Assembly (NCBI GenBank): GCA_021464525.1
Contig: JADRCO010001144.1
Span: 1 to 22,122 of the forward strand
Direction of reading: 5' to 3'
DNA: 22,122 bases
From: Rhizophagus sp. LPA8_4_AMF
Taxonomy: Eukaryota; Glomeromycota; Glomeromycetes; Glomerales; Glomeraceae
Below, one piece after another: positions 11,258 to 19,535 of the stretch. The notes under the pieces were generated by a model. The model was not told the origin of the DNA. It saw only the letters and a program-made list of their open reading frames with translations, and made no database searches. Each line of letters starts with the position of its first letter. Positions within the stretch are counted from its first letter, which is position 1. The position numbers and the translations under genes were made by a program.

Positions 11258-11568
11258 TTGGGATTCATATTATTGGAAATGATCAAAAACTTGTTGTAGA
11301 ATGTAGACTAAACAATACAAAAAATATAAGTGATTGTTAAAAAGCTAGTTTAAATGATTAAATTAATGATTACATTCTGAAACAATAAAGTCATATTTTT
11401 CAGCGTTTATGTAAAATATTTTGTACTTATAAAAGTAATGATCCAAGGATCTAATATAAAAATGGACGGTGGATGAGAAAATTTTCAACATAGTTCACTT
11501 TTTTTTTAAAAAAAAATACATACAAGAATTTTTATTTATTTTCGGTTAAAAACAAATAATAGTTTACC

Positions 11569-12084
11569 ATGGGTTGCAGCGCCAGCAAAAAGTCACAAGA
11601 TATTGAATTAAAATTACGTAAAACATATTCTTCATTCCCTTTACGGCCTGATCCTTTTGATGAATTAAATTTGGAATTAACTAAGCAGCGAAAAATTACA
11701 AAAATCCCTTGGATACCATATAGTAATTTTAATAATATAATGTCTATCCCAAATGATGATATTAATTATTTAAATTATTTTGCTACATGGAAAATTGATC
11801 CTACTAGAATCAAGGATTTAAAAGTTATATTAAAAGAATTAATTAATTCTTCTCATTTGACTCAAGATGATTTAAAATTGGTAAATAATTTTTAAAACTT
11901 GCTATATTATATATATACTATATGTATAAATATACTAAGGTCTCAATTTTATAATTTATAGATTGCAGCTGAACTCGAATGTAACGACAAGAAAAATTTG
12001 ACCGAAATTCTAGGGATTTCCCAGAATCCAACTTCACTCAACTATATTATTGTCGTTGATTTTCTGTTTTGTGGAAATTTATAA
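11569..12084 (+). CDS. Protein-kinase-like N-lobe protein with lipidation motif (truncated)
   Basis: The gene starts at an ATG in good context (ACCATGG). Exon 1 (11569-11880, 104 codons) splices in phase 0 through an 81-bp intron (GTAAAT...TTATAG, 11881-11961) to exon 2 (11962-12084), giving 144 residues. The N-terminus MGCSAS has Gly2 and Cys3, the pattern for N-myristoylation plus palmitoylation, suggesting membrane attachment. From WIPYSNFNNI (48-57) it follows the N-lobe of the Rhizophagus TKL-like kinase family: FATWK; VILK with the putative ATP lysine at 89; a helix-C-like AAELEC with Glu108; ILGISQNP (121-128); and the hinge NYIIVVDFLFCGNL. The glycine loop expected after residue 57 is not visible. 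The protein ends right after the hinge, so it has no catalytic loop and cannot be an active kinase alone. The missing half may be the minus-strand C-lobe at 20.2-21.0 kb. Confidence 0.6.
11881..11961 (+). other. Phase-0 intron in the kinase N-lobe gene
   Basis: The donor GTAAAT follows AAATTG. The acceptor TTATAG precedes ATTGCAGCTG, and an ACTAAG branch-like site lies near 11933-11938. Splicing swaps a run-on tail of a few residues for a kinase-like second exon in frame. That is the main argument that the intron is real. Confidence 0.6.
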
Positions 12085-13540
12085 TAAGTAAAACTTTTTT
12101 CTCAGGTCGTTTAACGTTGAGCGTTTTCGTGAATCATTTCCGTCTCAAGCATCGATCATGATGACGTCGAAAATCGTTAATATTATTTTTTCATACACGG
12201 TCTCGACTTTCTCGTAAAATTATTTTATAACAAAACTTTAACGATAATCTTAAATCTAATTAAATTAATTACGTAATGATTTACTTGTAAAAGATTCGAT
12301 TTATTTTAAAATATTCAAATAATTTAATGTATTAAGTTATCGTTATAAATACACGAACTTGTTATTAAAAATATTATTTTTTTATTATCCATTTAACTGA
12401 GCTGTTGATATTTTTTGAGCCATATAATAATTTCAGTTGAAATAAAAATAAATCTTGATTCCATCAAACACCACCGGTATAAATCCAAGAACATGTGAGG
12501 GTCCATAAAAAAGAGATCATATTTATTTATGAAAACCTTTGTAGGGTATGGTAAAACATCACATATGAAAATGTCACGTGTATACAATAGAACGGTCTAG
12601 GCCTTTCCTTATTTGGTAATAAACAATGTAGATCAGTATGGAACGCGAGTGATATTTTGCATACCCTATATACAAAGGTATCCATACACTACATGTTATC
12701 GTAACACCCTATTTGTATCAGAGGAATTGTTTGAAAATGACTTATAAAAGAAAGAATTTAAGCGTATTTATTTGTTTACATAAGACGAACCTTTCAAAAT
12801 AAAGTATCAGGATTATGATCATATCATGTAAATTTTCTCACACCACAAATAATTTATTTTATTTATTTATTTATTTTTTTGTATTTGTTTTTTCACGTTT
12901 TTTATTGTTATTTCACGATTTATTTTTCTTATTTTTTGCATTAATAATTTTTTATATTATCAATAATGCAACTTTTATAAACTTTTATATCATTGATGTT
13001 ACGATATTAAAATATAATCTTGTAAAGTACTTATATTTTCGCTTAAAATGATTTAATGTATTCCGACATTTGACTCATTAAAAGGAACTAGAAGCCTAGA
13101 ACAACTTTGAATAGAAAACGAGCCAGAACCAGTTTAACTTTTAGGTCTTTGATTTAATATTCATATTGTCTATTAACGATCCCTCGGAAAGTTAATTATT
13201 GTTAATAACGTGATTTACAAAACTTCTTTTTCATGCTTAAAACATCCTAAATCTTCCACTTTTTGAAAATTGATTGGCTTAAAAATTGATCGACATTGAT
13301 ATAAGTACAACTACTTACGATAAAATAGAAAGAATATATCATAAAAAAGAAAATATACTTTGTATCATAGAAATTTCGTATATGAATTTAAAATAAAACA
13401 GTTTATGATAGGAAGAAATCTTAAGTATTTTGTGTTTAAACAATATTGTGATATGAAGTTACATTATACTAATCAATAATTGTAAGCGTTTAATATGAAA
13501 TAATATTGAGTAATAATAAAATAAAAAAATAGAAAAAAAA
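12085..13540. other. Intergenic stretch, slightly richer in GC at its left end
   Basis: The first 150 bp hold a GC-richer patch with GATGACGTCG, a CRE-like half palindrome, and an acceptor-like TTTTTTCTCAG at about 12096-12106. A 64-codon minus-strand frame at 12393-12587 (starts MYTRDIFICD) has fair composition, but no homology I recognise and no splice or start support. A plus-strand frame at 12815-13051 is a Phe/Leu/Tyr low-complexity artefact. No RNA gene was recognised. Confidence 0.35.
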
Positions 13541-13546
13541 TGATAC

Positions 13547-13616
13547 TGTTGGTGAAATTATTGTTGGTGAATTATCCTGTCAATAAAATGACTGTTGGTA
13601 AGATAATAGTCGGTGT
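13547..13616. repeat. Cluster of short TGTTGGTGAA-type direct repeats
   Basis: TGTTGGTGAA occurs at 13547-13556 and 13562-13571, TGTTGGTAA at 13593-13601, and a degenerate TAGTCGGTG at about 13608-13616. The spacing is about 15-16 bp or a multiple of it. The inverted form TCACCAA recurs at about 13987 and 14128-14140. Such clusters occur near the ends of some DNA transposons, but I could not define termini or a target duplication. Confidence 0.4.
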
Positions 13617-13652
13617 GACAATTTTCAGTGAAATGAATGTGTCTGAATCTTT

Positions 13653-13679
13653 TGAACTGAACCATACCAGTTCAGTTCA
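13653..13679. repeat. Perfect 10-bp hairpin TGAACTGAAC / GTTCAGTTCA
   Basis: The arms at 13653-13662 and 13670-13679 are exactly complementary around a 7-nt loop (CATACCA). The right arm is followed by another GTTTG, so GTTCA/GTTTG-type steps repeat. It sits 40 bp right of the short direct-repeat cluster, and both may belong to the same unidentified element. Confidence 0.5.
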
Positions 13680-15040
13680 GTTTGAAATATGATTATACCC
13701 ATAAAAAGAATATTGATCTTTTTACTGTTTAAATTAAAAAAAAAATTATGATTTTTATTTTAAATATAAATAAGAAAAAATATTACATTATTTGTTTATA
13801 TAATTTATAATGTGTAAAAAATTTGTAAATTTTTTTTAATTCAAGGTTGTCGTGCAATAGGCATTTTCACATTTGTAATGATTGAATTTAACGAGAAATG
13901 TATGGAATTAAGTTATTCAAATAATCTGAATATGACTAATTACTTAATATATAATTTAGTCAATTATGTTATGGTTTTGCATATATCACCAATGAAAAAC
14001 TGAAACATTCAGTCGTTAAAATTCTTAAGCACACCTAAAAATTACTTAAGAACATCTCCTGAGTTATCCTTCATCAATTAACTTAAATCTTACCATCTGA
14101 ACCACCAAAATATTGTAATTTGTAACGAAAATATTAATCCTCACCAATTTCACCTTTATCAATTCTATATTAAATATGATCCAATTTATCCAACCAAAAA
14201 TTCACATAAAATTTTATTGACATATTTGAATGACTTTTTTTGTAATTTTATCCAGTCTCTTCAAGCAGTAATCCACATCTAAAATATATTTATTTTGTAA
14301 CTAAAATATCATTTAACCATATACCAAAAGGACTAATGGTGGGAAAATTCACATTTTAAAAGAGTTGCTAGTACTAATCCATTTATTACTTTGGGCTATT
14401 TTTCTTCAAGTGAGAATGTTTACAGTGTAAAAAATCATTGATAGAAATTCTGGCCATCATCCGATTGGAAACCCTTTGGTCCACCCTTATTTTTTTTTTA
14501 CATTTATAACTAAATAATAATAGCATCATAATTAATACATCAATGTGCAATAGCTAGTGATTATTATACTATATGAATTCTTTGGTAGTAATATTATTCA
14601 ATATTATGAAAATTTAATAATGTAATTAAATGTAATAGTACTAATTTTCATATTAACTTTTACTGTGACTATAGACTTTGTGATTCAGGATTATTCACAT
14701 CGATGTGTCAGTCCAAGTCATGCTGCCTACAATGAAAAATATTACATGTTCTCCATTAATAACTTATTAGAAATGCATGGTAATATTGACTCATATTAAC
14801 AAAGAATATGTAATATATTTTAAAGGCAATAAAATAGACAGTATGAGTTTAACTGATACATTAATATTTTATTTTTTAATATGATTAATAATGAACTACT
14901 ACTACTTTACTTTGACATGATCAAGTTTAAATAATGTAATTCTATGCAATAATTAGCATAAATATGTCATTCCAAGCCTTACTGCCTGCAAATATATATG
15001 TATAAAAGATACCCATCTTTTAATATTTCAATTATAAATT
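13680..15040. other. Non-coding AT-rich stretch with a duplicated 29-bp motif
   Basis: There is no gene. A motif with core GTCAGTCCAAGTCATGCTGC at 14704-14732 recurs in diverged form (TGTCATTCCAAGCCTTACTG) at 14963-14991. The interval is about 260 bp, indicating an old tandem duplication. The first copy is preceded by the perfect 12-bp palindrome CACATCGATGTG at 14696-14707. Confidence 0.4.
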
Positions 15041-15049
15041 TGATTTTTT

Positions 15050-15250
15050 TATAAATTTGATATTATTACTTTTAAATTCAATATTTTAAAATTCAATATT
15101 TTAAATTTAATATTTCAAAATTTTACATTTATTCTAATTTTTTATTCTTTACAATTTATTAAAATCTTTCTTTATTAACTACTATTAACTAATTTATATA
15201 TATGTACAACTATATCTTCCAAATTCATTATAATTACATTTTAAAATTAT
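15050..15250 (+). repeat. Partial extra copy of the T-rich leader repeat
   Basis: The stretch carries TTTTAAATTCAATATTT repeats followed by TTTATTCTAATTTTTTATTC, a run of CAATTTATTAAAATCTTTC and a TATATGTACA motif. The same order of motifs recurs at 15300-15560, and more loosely at 17960-18240, each time directly before a copy of the gene-like unit. Here no gene copy follows, so it looks like a leader left over from unequal duplication. Confidence 0.5.
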
Positions 15251-15299
15251 TGACTACTTAAAAATCCAAATTAAGGATTTAAAATCCTTTAGTGATTGG

Positions 15300-15599
15300 A
15301 AAATTAATTTGATATTTTACTTTTAAATTCAATATTTTACTTTAAATTCAATATTTCATTACTTTAAAATCAATATTTCAATATTTTACATTCAAATATT
15401 TTACTTTATTTCATAAATACTTTATTCTTTTAAACAATTTCTTTCTTTATTCTAATTTTTTATTCTTAACAATTTATTAATATCTTTCTTTATTTATTAC
15501 TATAAACAAATATATATTTATGTACAGTATATCTTTCAAATTATTATTATTACATTTTAAATAATTTATCCACTTCTCAACAATTTGAATCTAACCAAT
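15300..15599 (+). repeat. T-rich leader repeat before gene copy 1
   Basis: This is the second member of the leader family. AATTCAATATTTTAC iterations are followed by TTCTAATTTTTTATTCTTAA, a TTTATGTACAGTATATC and then CAATTTGAATCTAACC just before the ATG at 15600. The CAATTTGAAT motif is shared with the DNA just before the copy at 18255. Confidence 0.5.
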
Positions 15600-15893
15600 A
15601 TGAGCAACTATCCTGTACAAAATGGTAATAAGTCCTATGAAAAGTGCTACAACTTGTAATATTTAGTTACTAACTAATCTTTAACCTTATATCTAGTTCT
15701 GATTTCTTATCTGAAAGAACAAGGCAGTAGTACATCATAATGTGGAGTTTTGGACATTAGATGTGTCATCATTATTACTACAATATCATCTCCAGATATA
15801 GTCAATAATTTTAATGGCATTTGGTTTCATCACTTTCTAAAGGAGTCAAAATCTCTGTTCAATCAGGAAATTTATGTTAAAATAAGAAATAAG

Positions 15894-16126
15894 GTGCGCC
15901 ATTTTTATTTTGCAAAGTTAGGATAACTCGCTGGTTAACCGCGTCTTGACTTAGGAGAATTACTGTATTGACATCTTTGGTAACCAATCCATAGATCGCA
16001 ATGCAGGCATCCTAATTTTGTAGTTGATATAAGTCTGCTAATTCTGGAGGAGGAATTGGCTATGTACCTTCTTTTATCACTAAATAAAAATTTGATGCAC
16101 TACTAATAATTTCTTTTTTATAATAG
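15894..16126 (+). other. 233-bp intron of copy 1, unusually conserved
   Basis: It begins GTGCGCC and ends TAATAG, with a perfect TACTAAT branch site at 16101-16107. Splicing is in phase 0 between IRNK and ANEEQF. The counterpart in copy 2 (18461-18693) has the same length and by eye about 85-90% identity, clearly above the flanking exons. The block TTGACTTAGGAGAATTAC and most of the last 110 bp (GATATAAGTCTGCT through the branch site) are nearly identical. Confidence 0.65.
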
Positions 16127-16240
16127 GCAAATGAAGAACAATTTCATTTTACAATTTATTTTCAAAAATTCTTGCAAAGGATTATTAAAGAACATAAAAA
16201 AGAAGGGTTTCTCAATCAGATTATAAAAAAATTACTATTC

Positions 16241-16687
16241 AAGCTAAACAGAAAGGAGAACTGAAAAGAGTAAAAGATGATAATACTGATACAGAAAATT
16301 TATCTAATAGGTTAGTTAGTTATAATATTTATTTTTGCATTTATATATATATTATTAAAATATGTTTAATAATTATTCACTAGAATACTGGAATGAAATA
16401 CCAAAAACTATTAATTACAAAATTTATTGAATGCTATTAAATATCTCACTCAAATGAAACACCTGCTATAAAATTATCTGAAGTTTCTCAATTAGATTCA
16501 AATAAAACTAACAAGGGTATTGAAAAGAAATACATTTCAAATTAAACAAAAAGGAGGACTGAAAAGAGTAAAAGATGATGATGCTAATACAGAAAATTCA
16601 TCTAATAGTAAGTTATAATATTTCTTTTTGCATATTTCTTTTGCATTTATATTTTATTCAATATAATATTTAATAATTAATAACTAG
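16241..16687 (+). repeat. Internal duplication of one exon and its downstream intron
   Basis: The 70-bp exon segment at 16241-16310 is repeated at 16539-16608 with the same peptide core (KRVKDDNTDTEN versus KRVKDDDANTEN). The intron after it is repeated too: GTTAGTTAG...CACTAG at 16311-16383 and GTAAGTTAT...AACTAG at 16608-16687, sharing TATAATATTT, TTTTTGCAT and the CTAG|AATA junction. The offset is 298 bp. Two different exons follow (YWNEIPKTINYK and ILEETKPNSK), so the duplication is partial. Confidence 0.6.
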
Positions 16688-17650
16688 AATATTAGAAGAA
16701 ACAAAGCCAAATTCTAAAACAAAATAAGAATAACTTAGTATATAGACAAGATGCACTTCTTATTGCCTTAGTATATGAAAGTCTTATTGCAGATAATATT
16801 ATGCCTTTTATTAAAATTTTAAAGGCTTCTCTTCTTTCAAGATCACAAATGCCTCCGTCATTAGCAAATGAACCTGCACTTCAAGCAATTGTAAAAAAAC
16901 TTATTCCATTAAAGTATTGTATTCCAAAACTTTCATTAGTAATGAATGGAAAAATCAAAGACTCAGGTTGTTTGGTTTTTCAGATATGAAATATAATGTG
17001 AGATGTAACTAATTGAAAGGGATATTTTTATTTTAAGTAATGAAGGAGTTAATAATATTACCTTATAATAAAAGAATATCTCATTACACTTTTGCCTAAA
17101 TAGGTTTATCATCAAATACTGGATTGTAATAAAAATTAGAATTCAAACATTTTTGTTTAATTAGTAGGACTTATTAATAGTAATTAGAAAAATAATTTTG
17201 GTGCAAATGAACTTGAAAATCTAGACAAAATACTTGAATAGGAAAATGAAGAATCAGTATTAAAGAGATTATATACTACATATAACATATTGGTCAAAGG
17301 AAGATAAAAACAAATTTGACAACTATAGGTGAAACATTAAATAATGGGTTGATTCAATTAAATTCATATATGAAAACAATTCAAAAGGAAAAAGCTATAA
17401 ACTATTCTAACTCAGGAATATTTGATGAGAATGTTAAAATAACAAAATCTAGTTTCTGCTAATGAAGTAACAACTAACTATATATATAATAAGGTTTAAA
17501 GTTTTTAATTTAGTATATTATAATGTATTATTAATCTAAGTTTATTAAGTATTGAAAATATTGATCTCTATTATATAATTATTCTATAATTTTTCTTACC
17601 AAATTTTTAATTCTTTATTTTCTCTATTCTTTCTCTTTATTTTTTCTTAT

Positions 17651-17935
17651 CCCTATAAAAAAAGAAAATCTGGAATTTGTCCAGAAAAATATGGAAAATG
17701 TCCGGAAAATTTTGGTGCGTCCAGAGAATATCCGGAAACGATCATGTTTTGGAACATTTTCAGGACACTTGATTCCAGACAAATTCTGCACAAATTCTGG
17801 AATGTCAAGAAAATGTCTGGAATTTGTGTGTCCGGAAAATGTTCCAAAACGTGATCATTTCCAGACACTTTCCAGACACATGAAAATTTTCCAGACATTT
17901 TGTTGACATTTTCCAGAAATTCTTTTTTTATAGGG
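17651..17935. mobile_element. 285-bp palindromic MITE with CCCTATAAAA ends
   Basis: Both ends read CCCTATAAAAAAAGAA inward, with about 25 bp of terminal inverted repeat. The element is flanked by TAT on both sides (17648-17650, 17936-17938), a likely 3-bp target duplication; a TA duplication cannot be excluded. The whole body folds back on itself: the left half CGATCATGTTTTGGAACATT is mirrored by the right half around 17840-17865, so it is a foldback element without a gene. The arms are built from GTCCGGAAAA / GTCCAGA steps at about 15-25 bp spacing. Two overlapping frames on opposite strands (17691-17906 + and 17653-17898 -) are by-products of this palindrome. It sits between the two gene copies, so it inserted after or during the tandem duplication. 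The superfamily is uncertain. Confidence 0.8.
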
Positions 17936-17939
17936 TATT

Positions 17940-18254
17940 TTTACTTAATTCTTTATAGTTTACTCTTTAAATTTAATTGCCGATCAGATTTTTGCATTTC
18001 CTCTTCTTCTATTCTTTCTTAACAATTTACAATCACCAAATTTTTTATTTTTTTTATTCAAATGTAACTTATCCTTTATAACCCTTTCTTAATTCTTTAT
18101 TCTTTATTCCTTATTCTATATTTTTATTTCTTATTATTTCTTAACCTATTCTATTTAATAATCTATTAAATGTTTTCTTTATTTATTACTTTTTAATTTA
18201 TTATTACTACTTTTTAAATATTGACCTATTCCCTATCAATTTGAATTAATCATT
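17940..18254 (+). repeat. T-rich leader repeat before gene copy 2
   Basis: TTCTTTATTC-type runs, TCTATTAAATGTTTTCTTTA and TTATTATTACTACTTTTTAA precede CTATCAATTTGAATTAATC and the ATG at 18255. This parallels the leader of copy 1 in order and in distance to the start codon, but is more diverged. It may hold promoter elements, though no clean TATA or CCAAT pair was seen. Confidence 0.4.
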
Positions 18255-18770
18255 ATGACTCATTCTGGCCAAAATGGTAAGTCCAATTTATCTAGTTCTA
18301 ATTTTTTATTCAAAACATTAAGACAATTAAATTATATAACATGGATTTTTGATTTTAACAATAATATTAGAACTGCTTCAATATTATCTACAAACACATG
18401 TGATAACCTTGATACTGTTTGGTTTAATCACTGTTTAGTCAGAAAACTAAAAAAAATAAGGTGTGTTATTTTTATTTTGCAATGTTAGGGTAACTCCTAA
18501 GTTGATTGCATCTTGACTTAGGAGAATTACTGATCTTGACATCTTGGTAACCAATCCATAGATCTCATTTTGGGCACCCTAATTTTGTAGTTGATATAAG
18601 TCTGCTGATTCTGGAGGAGGAATTGGCTATGTACCTTCTTTTATCACTAAATAAAATTTTGATGCACTACTAATAATTCTTTCTTATAATAAGTAAATGA
18701 AGAACACTTTTATTATATGAATTCAATATTTGCAAAATTTCTGGCAAAAGACTATTAAAAGCTTATTTAA
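18255..18770 (+). pseudogene. Same unknown gene, truncated copy 2
   Basis: Exon 1 from the ATG reads MTHSGQNGKSNLSSSNFLFK, then LRQLNYITWIFDFNNNIRTA and NLDTVWFNHCLVRKLKKIR, ending at the donor at 18460/18461. This exon is cleaner than that of copy 1 and shows what the ancestral N-terminus looked like. After the 233-bp intron, exon 2 (NEEHFYYMNSIFAKFL) matches ANEEQFHFTIYFQKFL of copy 1. Similarity to copy 1 fades at about 18760 and nothing corresponding to the later exons follows, so this is a 5' fragment. A simple open frame runs on into the intron to 18488, which is unlikely to be the real end. Function unknown. Confidence 0.5.
18461..18693 (+). other. 233-bp intron of copy 2
   Basis: It begins GTGTGTT, ends TAATAAG, and has the same TACTAAT branch site (18668-18674) as copy 1. 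Most differences from copy 1 are C-to-T or G-to-A in this copy, and several hit former CpG sites (GTGCGCC to GTGTGTT, ACCGCG to ATTGCA). Confidence 0.6.
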
Positions 18771-18931
18771 AATATCTTTTTAACCATATATAATAGTTTG
18801 TTTTTTTAAACTTTACATATTATAATTTTTGCTTAAATTTTCTTTAACTTTACATTATTTAAACATAAATTTTACTTCAACTTTTTCACTTCATGAAAAC
18901 TTTTTTTATAACCATTTAAAATTTTATTTCT

Positions 18932-19184
18932 TCACCTCCCTCTTGGTTTAGTTCTCTCATCTATACCACTTTGCGGAATATAAGCACCTAAATCAATGTT
19001 ATTCCATAGTTTTAACTCTTTTTTATACTCTTTACTTTTAATGGCTTGATCATAGTTAAGTGAAAATGCTTGCTTTAGGAGTTTTTTTAGGCTCTTGATA
19101 AACTTTATAGTTCACTTGTTCCCATTATAAAAGTTTCTTAACTTTTTTAGGTTGAGAAGTTTCAATGATAATTAGTTCTTTCAT
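18932..19184 (-). pseudogene. Decayed coding piece, unknown family
   Basis: On the minus strand an ATG at 19182-19184 starts MKELIIIETSQPKKVKKLL. Further along, in other registers, the DNA reads EQVNYKVYQEPKKTPKASIF, QAIKSKEYKKELKLWNNIDL and GAYIPQSGIDERTKPRGR, ending at about 18932. Together this is about 80 residues of lysine-rich, clearly protein-like sequence interrupted a few times. No family was recognised. It is oriented against the duplicated gene to its left. Confidence 0.35.
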
Positions 19185-19232
19185 AATTTCTTAAAGAAAT
19201 TTTGGTACTTTTTTTATATTACTGTTCATATA

Positions 19233-19535
19233 ATGATCTTTTATCTTGTATACAAAAGATTAGGTCAAGGAAGACAAAAATATTCTATAGTTAATTATAC
19301 TATATACATATTATATACTGATCAAATTTTCAATTTAAATTGTACAGTTATCCATTATTTTGATAAGAAATCTTCAAATTATTCAGTAAGTAAAATAAAA
19401 AGCCATTTCATCAACTTTACAATGAAAAATAATGAAAAAATTATGAGTGGTATTAATAAAACACCTTGTTTGAATAAGAATTATTATAAACATTCATTAA
19501 TTATTTATTTACCTAATGTATGTTTTATATCTTGA
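19233..19535 (+). CDS. Hypothetical 100-residue frame
   Basis: An ATG-started frame of 100 codons begins MIFYLVYKRLGQGRQKYSIV and contains YTDQIFNLNCTVIHYFDKKS and SGINKTPCLNKNYYKHS. Composition is better than that of random AT-rich frames (Cys, Gly, Pro, Asn-x-Ser/Thr sites, no long homopolymers), and the frame is open upstream to about 19176. There is no signal peptide, no domain I recognise and no neighbour that explains it. It could be an exon of a larger gene, a relic, or a chance frame. Confidence 0.3.
   Translation: MIFYLVYKRLGQGRQKYSIVNYTIYILYTDQIFNLNCTVIHYFDKKSSNYSVSKIKSHFINFTMKNNEKIMSGINKTPCLNKNYYKHSLIIYLPNVCFIS

Larger units (their letters stand above)
15600..17462 (+). pseudogene. 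Decayed multi-exon gene of unknown family, copy 1
   Basis: The unit starts at an ATG (MSNYPVQNGNKS...), matching MTHSGQNGKS in copy 2. Exon-like pieces in order: GIWFHHFLKESKSLFNQEIY up to a donor at 15893/15894; after a 233-bp intron, ANEEQFHFTIYFQKFLQRII; then KRVKDDNTDTENLSN, which is duplicated (see 16241-16687); YWNEIPKTINYKIY; a long clean stretch QDALLIALVYESLIADNI plus MPFIKILKASLLSRSQMPPS ending at 16989; and from about 17200 pieces with ANELENLDKILE, YWSKEDKNKFD and NNGLIQLNSYMKTIQKEKAI. Several breaks interrupt the frame, so the copy is dead or nearly so. I do not recognise the domain. The coding look and the paralogue argue for a lineage-specific fungal multigene family, with a transposon-related gene as the alternative. 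Confidence 0.5.

Noticed and set aside
12393-12587. 64-codon minus-strand frame as a gene
   Set aside because: Composition is fair, but there is no start context, splice partner, homologue or neighbour to support it.
12815-13051. 78-codon plus-strand frame as a small membrane protein
   Set aside because: It is almost only Phe, Leu, Ile, Tyr and Asn from TTT/TTA runs, with no further support.
17653-17906. Two overlapping open frames of 71 and 81 codons on opposite strands
   Set aside because: They lie wholly inside the palindromic MITE, and both peptides are made of the same GTCCGGAAAA-type steps. They are a by-product of the palindrome.
15300-18760. The two similar 0.7-0.8 kb blocks as long terminal repeats of one element
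   Set aside because: The blocks contain start codons, exons and a phase-consistent intron with a branch site. They continue as matching exon sequence, so gene duplication explains them better.
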